Positions 8,645 to 15,026 of a DNA stretch of 23,800 nucleotides are shown one piece after another. The stretch comes from an uncultured Bacteroidales bacterium (lineage in GTDB: Bacteria > Bacteroidota > Bacteroidia > Bacteroidales > Muribaculaceae): assembly GCA_900539915.1 (NCBI GenBank), contig UQDU01000031.1, positions 1 to 23,800 of the forward strand, written 5' to 3'. Made by a program: the position numbers and the translations under genes. Positions within the stretch are counted from its first letter, which is position 1. Each line of letters opens with the position of its first letter. The notes beneath the pieces were generated by a model, which had not been told where the DNA came from, did not search any database, and saw nothing but the letters and a program-made list of their open reading frames with translations.

Positions 8645-8779
8645 CATAAGTCTGATAATTCTTATAAGTCGCATAAATCCTATAAGAATTATCAGACTTA
8701 TAAGATTTATACGATTTATACGATTTATAAGACTTATAAGACTTATAAGACTTATACGATTTATAAGACTCATCGTACA
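8645..8779. repeat. 9-bp tandem repeat array (TATAAGnYT type)
   Basis: About fifteen consecutive 9-mers in one phase, consensus near TATAAGACT. Reading in phase from 8645: CATAAGTCT, GATAATTCT, TATAAGTCG, CATAAATCC, TATAAGAAT, TATCAGACT, TATAAGATT, TATACGATT twice, TATAAGACT three times, TATACGATT, TATAAGACT, then a degenerate unit. The cleanest part, 8694-8774, has eight near-identical units. The same repeat type recurs at 23691-23754, so it is dispersed. It lies between a gene end and a gene start. Function unknown; terminator, protein-binding or mobile-repeat roles are possible. Confidence 0.9.
8646..8701. terminator. 21-bp perfect inverted repeat after porN, possible terminator
   Basis: Left arm 8646-8666 and right arm 8681-8701 are exact reverse complements over 21 bases, with a 14-base loop. 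The arms are AT-rich and built from the same 9-mers as the adjoining tandem array. The position 27 bases after porN suggests transcript end or mRNA 3'-end stabilisation for the por operon. There is no clear U-run after the stem, so intrinsic termination is uncertain. Confidence 0.5.
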
Positions 8780-8861
8780 TATAGCCGCCGATTCCCCTCC
8801 TCGCGAACCTTTATTAAGCATTTTTTGTTTAATAATATGGCGTTATCACCAAATAAAGTCT

Positions 8862-8869
8862 TACCTTTG
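8862..8869 (+). promoter_or_regulatory. Bacteroidetes -7 promoter element (TACCTTTG) upstream of FKBP pair
   Basis: TACCTTTG matches the Bacteroidetes housekeeping -7 consensus TAnnTTTG exactly. It lies 75 bases before the start codon at 8945. No strict TTTG -33 element is at the usual distance; TATG near 8836-8839 is a weak candidate. It predicts a leader of roughly 65-70 bases that contains the hairpin at 8878-8897. Confidence 0.6.
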
Positions 8870-8877
8870 CCTCGGCT

Positions 8878-8897
8878 TAATCCCTGCCGTGGGATTA
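8878..8897 (+). promoter_or_regulatory. Leader hairpin upstream of FKBP gene
   Basis: TAATCCC (8878-8884) and GGGATTA (8891-8897) form a perfect 7-bp stem with a 6-base loop TGCCGT. It begins about nine bases after the -7 element, so it would sit at or near the 5' end of the transcript. This would suit mRNA stabilisation or a regulatory role. No known riboswitch is recognised. Confidence 0.4.
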
Positions 8898-8944
8898 CAT
8901 AGGCACCGACAGCTTAAGTATATAATTTTCAACAATATAGATTT

Positions 8945-9571
8945 ATGGAAACAACCGGTCTTGACCGAATCAGCTACGCGCTCGGACTGAGCATGGGCAA
9001 CAATTTCAAGGCTTCAGGCATTCAGGAACTCGACTTCACCGAATTTGCAGCCGGTGTCGAAGCCGTATTCGCAGGTACAAAACCCAAGATGACCTACGAC
9101 GAAGCCAAAGAGGAAATCCGCAAGTTCTTCACCGCCATGGAGGAGCGCAACCAGGCCGAAGCACGTAAAATGGCCGATGTCAACGAGAAAGCCGGCAAAG
9201 ATTTCCTGGCTCAGAACGGACAGCGTCCTGAAGTCAAGACAACTCCCTCGGGTCTCCAGTACGAGGTGCTGACCGAAGGCACCGGCGCGATGCCCTCTGC
9301 CGCCGATCAGGTAAAGGTACATTATACCGGCAAGCTCATCGACGGCACCGTATTTGACAGCTCTGTAGAGCGCGGCGAACCGGCCACATTCGGCGTTACC
9401 CAGGTGATACCCGGATGGGTGGAAGCACTCCAGATGATGAAAGCCGGCTCAAAGTGGCGTCTCTACATCCCCTCTGCTCTCGCCTATGGTCCCAACGGTG
9501 CCGGCGGCGTAATCGGACCCAATGCCACTCTCATCTTCGACGTGGAACTGCTCGAAGTAATAGGCAAGTAA
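8945..9571 (+). CDS. FKBP-type peptidyl-prolyl isomerase (no signal peptide)
   Basis: Prolyl cis-trans isomerase of the FkpA/FklB/Mip type, 208 residues. An N-terminal helical dimerisation-type region (about 1-90) begins LDRISYALGLSMGNNFK and contains a long charged helix EERNQAEARKMADVNEKAG. The C-terminal FKBP domain (about 100-208) follows, with GLQYEVLTEGTG, VKVHYTGKLIDGTVFDSS, VIPGWVEALQMMKAGSKWRLYIPSALAYG and a final LIFDVELLEV. The catalytic aromatic and Asp positions (Tyr in VHYTG, FDSS, VIPGW, AYG) are all present. No signal peptide is visible, suggesting a cytoplasmic protein, unlike its neighbour. A second FKBP gene starts 51 bases downstream and the two probably share the promoter near 8865. 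Start ATG 8945 is chosen because the family N-terminus begins right there. Confidence 0.92.
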   Translation: METTGLDRISYALGLSMGNNFKASGIQELDFTEFAAGVEAVFAGTKPKMTYDEAKEEIRKFFTAMEERNQAEARKMADVNEKAGKDFLAQNGQRPEVKTTPSGLQYEVLTEGTGAMPSAADQVKVHYTGKLIDGTVFDSSVERGEPATFGVTQVIPGWVEALQMMKAGSKWRLYIPSALAYGPNGAGGVIGPNATLIFDVELLEVIGK

Positions 9572-9622
9572 AGAACTCAATCATTATAATTACAACTTCT
9601 ATCATTCACTAACACATCAGTT

Positions 9623-10525
9623 ATGAAGAAACTCGTCATGGCTTGCGGTATCGCCGCTCTCGCCATCGCAACAGTAAGCTGCTCAAAATCAAGCAGCAAA
9701 GGTAACGATTCATTCGCTGACTCCATCGCTGAATACATGGGTACCGTGCAGGGTGCCGACATCGCCAACAGCTATGCACAGCTTGACTCAGCCCAGCGTG
9801 CCACCATGTCAAAGGACGCAATCCTCGCCGGCATCAAGACAGTGCTTATGGCCGACACAGCCGACAAGGGCTACATGGCCGGCCTCAACATAGGTCTCGG
9901 TCTCATGCAGCAGGCCGGATTCCCCGAACAGGCCGGTATCAAGGTTGACCGCCAGCTCCTCTTTGAGAAATTCGCCGAAGCTTTCAAGGCCGACAGCGTG
10001 GCTGACCTCGCAAAAAGCCGCGAAGCACTCCAGGGTCTGATGATGCAGGTACAGCGCAAGGCCATGGAAGCCCAGCAGGCTGCCGAGAAAGCCCGCCGTG
10101 AGGAAGCTGCCAACTCCCCCGAAGCCAAGGCCAACGAAAAGGCCGGCGCAGAATATGCCGCCAAGATGAAGGCTGAGGACAAGGCTTACCAGACCACCGC
10201 ATCAGGCCTCGTCTACAAGGTTGACAACGCCGGCTCCGGCGAATCACCCAAGGACACCGATGTCGTAAAGGTTAAATATACCGGTCGCCACATCGACGGC
10301 ACAACTTTTGACACCAGCGGTGACCGCGCTGTGGATTTCCCCGTCAACGGCGTTGTTCCCGGCTTCTCTGAAGCCCTCAAGATGATGAAGAAGGGTGCTA
10401 AATACACCGTAATCATCCCCGGCAACCTCGCCTATGGCGCTGAAGGAACACCCGACGGAAGCATAAAGCCCAACGAGACCCTCGTGTTTGACATCGAGCT
10501 CGTTGACGTAAACGCACAGAAATAA
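9623..10525 (+). CDS. FKBP-type peptidyl-prolyl isomerase lipoprotein
   Basis: Exported FkpA-like prolyl isomerase, 300 residues, likely anchored in the periplasm. The N-terminus is a lipoprotein signal ending ATVSC (Cys20). The following SKSSSKGND lacks the acidic patch right after Cys that marks surface lipoproteins in Bacteroidetes, so a periplasmic location is inferred. The N-terminal helical region (about 30-185) contains a long Ala/Lys/Glu-rich helix (QVQRKAMEAQQAAEKARREEAA). The FKBP domain (about 190-298) shows GLVYKVDNAGSGE, VKVKYTGRHIDGTTFDTS, VVPGFSEALKMMKKGAKYTVIIPGNLAYG and TLVFDIELVDV. It is a paralogue of the gene before it, in the same operon, and is followed by a strong hairpin terminator. 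A chaperone role for exported proteins is likely; specific clients are unknown. Confidence 0.92.
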   Translation: MKKLVMACGIAALAIATVSCSKSSSKGNDSFADSIAEYMGTVQGADIANSYAQLDSAQRATMSKDAILAGIKTVLMADTADKGYMAGLNIGLGLMQQAGFPEQAGIKVDRQLLFEKFAEAFKADSVADLAKSREALQGLMMQVQRKAMEAQQAAEKARREEAANSPEAKANEKAGAEYAAKMKAEDKAYQTTASGLVYKVDNAGSGESPKDTDVVKVKYTGRHIDGTTFDTSGDRAVDFPVNGVVPGFSEALKMMKKGAKYTVIIPGNLAYGAEGTPDGSIKPNETLVFDIELVDVNAQK

Positions 10526-10561
10526 TACTGACAGACTCACCAAAGTCCGTCTGATAAACAT

Positions 10562-10611
10562 AAATGTCACGTCCTGACACCACTATCATGGCCTTGGGAC
10601 GTGTCATTTTT
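10562..10611 (+). terminator. Rho-independent-type terminator after FKBP operon
   Basis: Arms 10562-10574 (AAATGTCACGTCC) and 10597-10609 pair over 13 bases with one mismatch, loop of 22 bases, followed directly by a T-run (10608-10611, then CTCTC). It sits 36 bases after the FKBP stop codon. A smaller CAGAC/GTCTG hairpin lies just before it. This is the clearest intrinsic terminator in the window. Confidence 0.8.
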
Positions 10612-10664
10612 CTCTCAACATAACCTATCATCTATTCTACAACCTTACCAACCAATCTCTTAAA

Positions 10665-11468
10665 ATGAAGAAATATCTATCGTCCATTCTGGCTATATCT
10701 GCCATAGCTCTTTCATTGACATCATGCTCCAACGATGACGACAATCCCGTAATAGTCCCCGGACTGGCCAGTGTCACTTTCAATACAAACCCCGCCATAC
10801 AATACAGCTCTGCCAACGGAGCCTGGACCAACTGCTACAACCCCACCACCACCAACTCCCTGACATATACCGGCCTCAACCTCTCGCATCAGGTGACTGA
10901 ATACAGCGGTGTGTACTATTGGTCAGGCTTCTGCCCCTCCAACAGCACCGAAAACGCCAAGCACCCCACAGACTTCCTTGACTACCAGTGGAGCGCCATC
11001 ACCGGCGGTGGTCTCAGATATGCCGGAGGTACACTCCCCTTCATGGTAGCCTACTGGAACACAAGCGAATCTCTCAGCAGCATACCTGCAGAGCCCTCTT
11101 TGAAGATGAAGCCCTCGGCTGGTGGCTCATTCCGCCCCTTCCGCATCTCCATCACCAACTCCGCATATACATATTACAATATGCTTGAAGGCATAGGCTA
11201 CGGTGACGGCAGCGACAAATTCACTTCGCCCCAGGACTTCCTCAAGGTATATTTCATCGGTGTTCGTAACGGATACAAGACCGGCACCGTGACAGCTCAC
11301 CTTGCCAACGGCACCCAGCTGATCAGAGAGTGGGTCAGCGTCAACCTCCAGCCCCTCGGCGAGGTTGACTACATCTACTGCCAGATGGAATCATCAAAGG
11401 CCAACCAATACGGCATGCTGACTCCGTCATACTTCTGCGTAGGTGACCTCATCGTATTCGAACAGTGA
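10665..11468 (+). CDS. DUF4465 domain lipoprotein, probably surface-exposed
   Basis: 267-residue lipoprotein of the Bacteroidetes DUF4465 family. The signal peptide ends LTSC (Cys21) and is followed by SNDDDNP, an acidic motif resembling the lipoprotein export signal that directs proteins to the cell surface in Bacteroidetes. The mature domain has the family pattern. Early it shows VYYWSGFCPSNSTENAK (about 84-100), then a Gly/Tyr-rich centre. Late blocks are FLKVYFIGVRNGYKTGTV, ANGTQLIREWVSVNLQPLGEVDYIYCQMESS and MLTPSYFCVGDLIVFE. It is probably an all-beta ligand-binding fold. Members of this family are often found near surface uptake systems, and I have a weak recollection of a link to corrinoid uptake loci, but no TonB receptor is here. 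fmt starts 20 bases after the stop, so the two are likely cotranscribed. Ligand unknown. Confidence 0.75.
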   Translation: MKKYLSSILAISAIALSLTSCSNDDDNPVIVPGLASVTFNTNPAIQYSSANGAWTNCYNPTTTNSLTYTGLNLSHQVTEYSGVYYWSGFCPSNSTENAKHPTDFLDYQWSAITGGGLRYAGGTLPFMVAYWNTSESLSSIPAEPSLKMKPSAGGSFRPFRISITNSAYTYYNMLEGIGYGDGSDKFTSPQDFLKVYFIGVRNGYKTGTVTAHLANGTQLIREWVSVNLQPLGEVDYIYCQMESSKANQYGMLTPSYFCVGDLIVFEQ

Positions 11469-11488
11469 TCTACCCCTCTCGCTGACAC

Positions 11489-12421
11489 ATGTCCAAGAAA
11501 ATAGTATTTTTCGGAACTCCCGAATTTGCCGTGCCCTCGCTTGACGCCCTCGTCAGCGAGGGTTTCGACATTGCGGCCGTAGTCACTGCCACCGACAAGC
11601 CGGCCGGCCGAGGCCACGCCATGACTCCGTCGGCTGTGAAGAAATATGCCATGGACCACGGCATCCCGGTGCTGCAGCCCGAAAAGCTCCGCGACCCGGA
11701 ATTTATCACCGCTTTGCGCGGCATCGGGGCTGACCTTTTCGTGGTCATAGCGTTCCGCATGATGCCCGAGGTGGTATGGTCCATGCCGCCATTAGGTACT
11801 TTCAACCTGCACGCATCCCTGCTCCCCAAGTATCGCGGAGCCGCCCCTATAAACTGGGCAGTCATCAACGGTGACACCGAAACCGGTGTCACTACATTTT
11901 TCCTGAACCATGACATCGACACCGGCGACATCATCGACAGAGTGTCAGCTCCCATACATCCTACCGATTGCGTAGGCGACGTACATGACCGTCTGATGGA
12001 GCTCGGTGCGCGCCTCACAGTCGACACCGTCCGCAAGATATTCGACGGCACAGTGGAGCGGCAGCCACAGAGCGTGCTGCTTGCCGGCATGGAACCCACT
12101 CCCGCCCCCAAGATATTCCGCGAAACATGCCGGATTAACTGGAACCGCCCGGCTGATGACATCCACAACCTCATCCGTGGCCTTTCCCCCTACCCGGCTG
12201 CATGGTCTCTGCTGTCACTTGACGGAGAAGACCCTAAATCCTACAAGATTTTCAGCTCCGAGGTCACGGCAGACCCGTCGGTCAGTCAGCCCGGCACTGC
12301 CCACATTGACGGAGACAGGCTCCTCATCGACACCGCCACCACGCGCCTCGCCATCCTCTCCATCCAGGCCCCGGGCAAACGGCGCATGTCTACCCCCGAT
12401 TTTCTGCGCGGTCTCCGCTGA
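11489..12421 (+). CDS. fmt: Methionyl-tRNA formyltransferase
   Basis: Transfers a formyl group from 10-formyl-tetrahydrofolate to Met-tRNA(fMet), allowing normal translation initiation in the cytoplasm. The 310-residue product is close to the usual length (E. coli 315). The N-terminal formyltransferase domain begins KIVFFGTPEFAVPSLDAL. It contains DKPAGRGHAMTPSAVK (about 36-51) and the folate/catalytic block FNLHASLLPKYRGAAPINWAVINGD (about 105-129) with Asn106 and His108, followed by HDIDTGDII with the catalytic Asp144. The C-terminal OB-like domain starts at about 205 and includes NLIRGLSPYPAAWS. The gene follows a DUF4465 lipoprotein with a 20-base gap, an unusual partner, and is followed by a GC-rich hairpin at 12475-12502. 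Confidence 0.96.
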   Translation: MSKKIVFFGTPEFAVPSLDALVSEGFDIAAVVTATDKPAGRGHAMTPSAVKKYAMDHGIPVLQPEKLRDPEFITALRGIGADLFVVIAFRMMPEVVWSMPPLGTFNLHASLLPKYRGAAPINWAVINGDTETGVTTFFLNHDIDTGDIIDRVSAPIHPTDCVGDVHDRLMELGARLTVDTVRKIFDGTVERQPQSVLLAGMEPTPAPKIFRETCRINWNRPADDIHNLIRGLSPYPAAWSLLSLDGEDPKSYKIFSSEVTADPSVSQPGTAHIDGDRLLIDTATTRLAILSIQAPGKRRMSTPDFLRGLR

Positions 12422-12474
12422 AACCGCATAGGTCCAATGGGGGCATCCCAACCCCCGAAATCTCTAACCCACTG

Positions 12475-12507
12475 TATGCGCTGCGCCCTGCCGCAGCGCA
12501 TATTTAT
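12475..12507 (+). terminator. Terminator hairpin downstream of fmt
   Basis: An 11-bp perfect stem, arms 12475-12485 (TATGCGCTGCG) and 12492-12502, with loop CCCTGC, followed by TTTATTAT. GC-rich stem plus T-rich tail 54 bases after the fmt stop fits an intrinsic terminator. Confidence 0.7.
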
Positions 12508-12529
12508 TATACTCATACCGTCACAAAAT

Positions 12530-12563
12530 GTAACAAAAACCGATTCTGTTACAACTTTGTTAC
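12530..12563. promoter_or_regulatory. GTAACAAA/TTTGTTAC inverted repeat, possible operator
   Basis: GTAACAAA (12530-12537) is matched by its exact reverse complement TTTGTTAC (12556-12563), with a third box TGTTACA (12547-12553) between them. It lies about 90 bases upstream of the sigma-factor -33 region. An operator function is inference. Confidence 0.35.
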
Positions 12564-12654
12564 CGCAGCTCGTTATATAAAGCATTGATTACCAATCGTT
12601 TAAATTTTTTGTTCATTTTTTTGACTTTTTTCTTGATTTTTTATGCAAAAAAAC

Positions 12655-12685
12655 TTGACAAGGGGATTACACTTTTATACTTTTG
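12655..12685 (+). promoter_or_regulatory. Promoter of ECF sigma factor gene
   Basis: TTGACA (12655-12660) followed after 17 bases by TACTTTTG (12678-12685), an exact match to the Bacteroidetes -7 consensus TAnnTTTG. A T-rich run lies upstream. Predicted transcription start is near 12692, giving a leader of about 150 bases before ATG 12841. Confidence 0.7.
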
Positions 12686-12744
12686 TATCAGAACACTAAT
12701 TCAAACCGACTTCAACAACTTCGTTACTACATTTTTCAGCTGCC

Positions 12745-12779
12745 TCCCTCTCTCCTCCGGATGCCTACTGACAGAGGGA
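12745..12779 (+). promoter_or_regulatory. Leader stem-loop before the sigma factor gene
   Basis: TCCCTCT (12745-12751) and AGAGGGA (12773-12779) are exact reverse complements with a 21-base loop. It lies inside the predicted 150-base leader. It may be a post-transcriptional control element, but a 7-bp stem alone is modest evidence. Confidence 0.3.
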
Positions 12780-12840
12780 CCAACAAATAATCAAGGCATC
12801 AAGCATAACCAAAATCATCAACATTAAATCTATCCGCATT

Positions 12841-13341
12841 ATGAAACCCGCTATCGAACTCGAACTTACCAAGATGCAGGACAACCTGTTCAACTTCGCT
12901 ATGATGCTCACCTCCAACCGTGATGACGCATATGATCTGCTCCAGGATACTTCTCTCAAGGTGCTTGCCAACGAAGACAAATTTGCCGAAAATACCAATT
13001 TCAAAGGCTGGGTCTTCACTATCATGCGCAACATCTTCATCAACAACTACCGCCGCGTGGTGCGCTCGGCTACCGTAATCGACACCACCGAAGACCTATT
13101 CCACCTCAACCTCTCACAGGATTCAGGCATCACAAGCCCCGAAGGCACATACTGCGCCGGTGAAATCACCCAGGCCATCAAGGACCTTCCGGCTGAGTAC
13201 CGCATCCCGTTCTCGATGCACGTCGCAGGATACAAGTACAATGAAATCGCCGAAAAAATCAATGTACCCCTCGGCACTGTCAAATCTCGTATCTTCTTCG
13301 CGCGTCGCAAACTCCAGGCCCGTTTTGCTGACTACCAGTAA
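12841..13341 (+). CDS. ECF-type RNA polymerase sigma factor
   Basis: 166-residue sigma-70 family factor with only regions 2 and 4, the ECF layout. Region 2 runs from about 10 to 78: LFNFAMMLTSNRDDAYDLLQDTSLKVL (2.1-2.2) and FKGWVFTIMRNIFINNYRR (2.3-2.4). Region 4 covers about 105-160: AIKDLPAEYRIPFSMHVAGYKYNEIAEKINVPLGTVKSRIFFARRKL, including the helix-turn-helix IAEKINVPLGTVKSRI. No anti-sigma factor gene is next to it. The gene downstream is on the opposite strand and convergent, so this is a standalone unit. It has its own promoter (12655-12685) and a long leader. It resembles a conserved Bacteroidales housekeeping-type ECF factor that I cannot name with confidence; its regulon is unknown. 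Confidence 0.93.
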   Translation: MKPAIELELTKMQDNLFNFAMMLTSNRDDAYDLLQDTSLKVLANEDKFAENTNFKGWVFTIMRNIFINNYRRVVRSATVIDTTEDLFHLNLSQDSGITSPEGTYCAGEITQAIKDLPAEYRIPFSMHVAGYKYNEIAEKINVPLGTVKSRIFFARRKLQARFADYQ

Positions 13342-13562
13342 TCCGGAACTCCCATGCCCCAAATGGCATAACGCAGGGATTCAGCTCCCTCGCAACTATC
13401 CCGGTCCGGCATCACATTTACAGAATTCATGCAACTACAACTCCACTTTCAAGTATACATCCGGACCGGAAGCGGTTTCTAACTTAACACGATAATATGC
13501 GGTGAGGAGGCTGAGCCAGAACTGGTGCAGCCTCCTTCCTTTCATGACGTATGGCATGGAGG
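13342..13562. other. Convergent intergenic region between sigma factor and histidine kinase
   Basis: 221 bases without a gene. It holds an ATGCC/GGCAT hairpin near 13353-13370, a pair of 9-mers CCGGTCCGG (13401-13409) and CCGGACCGG (13461-13469), and a terminator-like hairpin at 13505-13536. Confidence 0.6.
13505..13536. terminator. Hairpin between convergent sigma factor and histidine kinase genes
   Basis: AGGAGGCTG (13505-13513) and CAGCCTCCT (13528-13536) are exact reverse complements, with an inner CCAG/CTGG pairing. The + strand continues TCCTTTC, a weak T-rich tail. Placement between convergent gene ends suggests it serves as the sigma-factor terminator and perhaps also the kinase terminator. 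Confidence 0.6.
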
Positions 13563-15026
13563 TCAATCCCGCTCCTCGGGAGCATTCCCTATCGTGATGT
13601 CAAACTGCAGTCCGTGGGGCTTGATATTACGCGCTGTAATCTCTCCTCCGTGAAATCTGACTGCATTTCTTACTATCGACAGTCCGAGGCCCGTACCGCC
13701 CAATCTGCGCGAACGCCCCTTGTCGACTCTGAAAAAACGCTCGAAAATATATTCCACGGCATCATCGGGCACTCCCACTCCGTCGTCACTGAACGTGAAG
13801 CTGTATCGGCCGTCACATTCGCCGGCATAGCGTATATCTATTCTCGTGCCTGACGAGTATCTGACCGCGTTGGTAATCAGGTTGGCAAACAGCATCCCCA
13901 GCAGCAACTCGTTGCCACATACCATGATATGCTCCGGGATGTCTACCACAGCGGTCATGCCGGCCTTCTCTATGTCAGGCTCTTTCTGATACACGGCCTC
14001 GCGTATCACCTGGCACAAGTCTGTCATGGCCGTATCAATCATGCGGCTGCCGTCGTCGAGCCTCGTAAGGGTCGACACATCCTCGAGCAGCAGCTTGAGC
14101 CGTTCGCTGTTGGCATAGCACCGCACTATGAAGTCGTTGCGCTTTTCAGCCGTCATGTCGGGATGCGCCATGATGGTCTCCATACACACCTGTATCGAGG
14201 CAAGCGGAGTCTTAAGCTCATGGTTGATGTTATTAGTAAGCTGCTTCTTGATACGTATCTTCTCCTTCTCCTCATGCAGAGCCAGGCGATGCTGCTCATC
14301 ACGCTCTATTGTCGCTTTCTGAAGGTTAGAGTACAGCCCTACGATATACCGGGCTATGCTTCCAAGCTCATTCTTGGGAAACTTCTCCACATCTCCTATC
14401 CGCTCCCCTCGCTCGGCACGGCGCGCAAACCGGTCAAGGCGCGTGATGGTCATGCCGAGATGCCGCGTGGCCCAGAAGCCGCCCGTCAATATCACCAGCG
14501 CTACCGCCAACATAAACCAGAAATAGGTCATATCGGCCTTGAGGGCGTCGCCCTTATCCGATGAATCCGGCACACCCGACCTGACTATCAGCCCGTTGCC
14601 GGCCTTGGCCGAATAGAAGTACACCGTCGATGACTCGTCGTTGATACGTGATTTGGCATAGCCCTCACCGTGCTCCACGGCATCTTTAAGCTCCGGCTTG
14701 TTGATGTTCACATGCCCGTCGGGGTTCGACAGACCTTCGCTGTCATAGACCATGTGGCCATCGTAATCAAACACCGAGATACGCAGCCCCTCAAGAGGGA
14801 ATGCCTGTACGCTGACCACCTGCGCGATAGGAGTCCCGTGGCCGATTCCGCTGAGTATGTCAGAGTTGACCATCTGCAGACGCGCATTGAGAAGCTCCAC
14901 CTTGAACTGTGCCTCCCTGTAGTGCTGAAACACCACGAAACACCCCATCATGCACAGCAACGCACATGTCAGCAGCAGAAACAGCCTGTTGTGGTAGCGC
15001 AGTCTAAACCGAGAAGCCATAGCCAT
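13563..15026 (-). CDS. Sensor histidine kinase, paired with adjacent response regulator
   Basis: Membrane sensor kinase, 487 residues. First membrane helix at about 15-33, an extracytoplasmic sensor region of about 130 residues (34-167), and a second helix at about 168-186. A HAMP-like linker and a coiled segment (about 190-262) follow. The HisKA domain has the phospho-acceptor His269 in NNINHELKTPLAS. The HATPase domain shows the N box NLITNAVRY (382-390), G1 DDGVGVP (414-420) and G2 GGTGLGLS (443-450), so it should be active. The start overlaps the end of the response-regulator gene by 23 bases (or 17 if Met3 is used), meaning translational coupling. The pair resembles RprX/RprY of Bacteroides, but proximity to a phosphate transporter also fits a PhoR-like role. 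The signal is not known. Confidence 0.92.
   Translation of the reverse strand: MAMASRFRLRYHNRLFLLLTCALLCMMGCFVVFQHYREAQFKVELLNARLQMVNSDILSGIGHGTPIAQVVSVQAFPLEGLRISVFDYDGHMVYDSEGLSNPDGHVNINKPELKDAVEHGEGYAKSRINDESSTVYFYSAKAGNGLIVRSGVPDSSDKGDALKADMTYFWFMLAVALVILTGGFWATRHLGMTITRLDRFARRAERGERIGDVEKFPKNELGSIARYIVGLYSNLQKATIERDEQHRLALHEEKEKIRIKKQLTNNINHELKTPLASIQVCMETIMAHPDMTAEKRNDFIVRCYANSERLKLLLEDVSTLTRLDDGSRMIDTAMTDLCQVIREAVYQKEPDIEKAGMTAVVDIPEHIMVCGNELLLGMLFANLITNAVRYSSGTRIDIRYAGECDGRYSFTFSDDGVGVPDDAVEYIFERFFRVDKGRSRRLGGTGLGLSIVRNAVRFHGGEITARNIKPHGLQFDITIGNAPEERD

Larger units (their letters stand above)
8620..8944. other. Gene-free stretch between porN and the FKBP genes
   Basis: 325 bases with no supportable gene. 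It contains a 9-bp tandem repeat array (8645-8779), a perfect inverted repeat at the start of the array (8646-8701), an AT-rich spacer, a TAnnTTTG promoter element (8862-8869) and a short leader hairpin (8878-8897). Apparent reading frames here, with repeated YKS or ISL tripeptides, come only from the 9-base periodicity. Confidence 0.8.
12422..12840. other. Gene-free AT-rich stretch upstream of the sigma factor
   Basis: 419 bases with no convincing gene. In order it holds a G5/C5 inverted repeat (about 12439-12456), a terminator hairpin (12475-12507), a cluster of GTAAC/GTTAC boxes (12530-12563) and a T-rich run (about 12600-12650). A promoter (12655-12685) and a leader of about 150 bases with a 7-bp stem (12745-12779) complete it. 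An 80-codon frame from 12585 overlaps the promoter and is rejected. Confidence 0.75.

Noticed and set aside
8645..8779. CRISPR array
   Set aside because: Units are 9 bases without spacers and no cas genes are present; this is a simple tandem repeat.
8160..8780. 206-residue minus-strand frame with repeated YKS tripeptides
   Set aside because: It arises from the 9-bp repeat and from the antisense of porN; no homology-like motifs or start context.
10526..10664. Possible riboswitch before the DUF4465 gene
   Set aside because: The region is explained by a terminator hairpin with a T-run; nothing resembling a cobalamin or other known aptamer is seen.
11470..12174. 234-residue minus-strand frame
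   Set aside because: It lies fully antisense to fmt, whose motifs are unmistakable.
12585..12827. 80-codon hydrophobic frame on the + strand
   Set aside because: It spans the T-rich run, the promoter and leader of the sigma factor; its hydrophobicity comes from T-rich codons.
13401..13469. CCGGTCCGG and CCGGACCGG 9-mer inverted repeat 51 bases apart
   Set aside because: Each 9-mer is nearly self-palindromic, so pairing between them carries little information; not claimed as an operator.
13929..14564. 211-residue + strand frame
   Set aside because: It lies antisense to the histidine kinase and has no recognisable domain.
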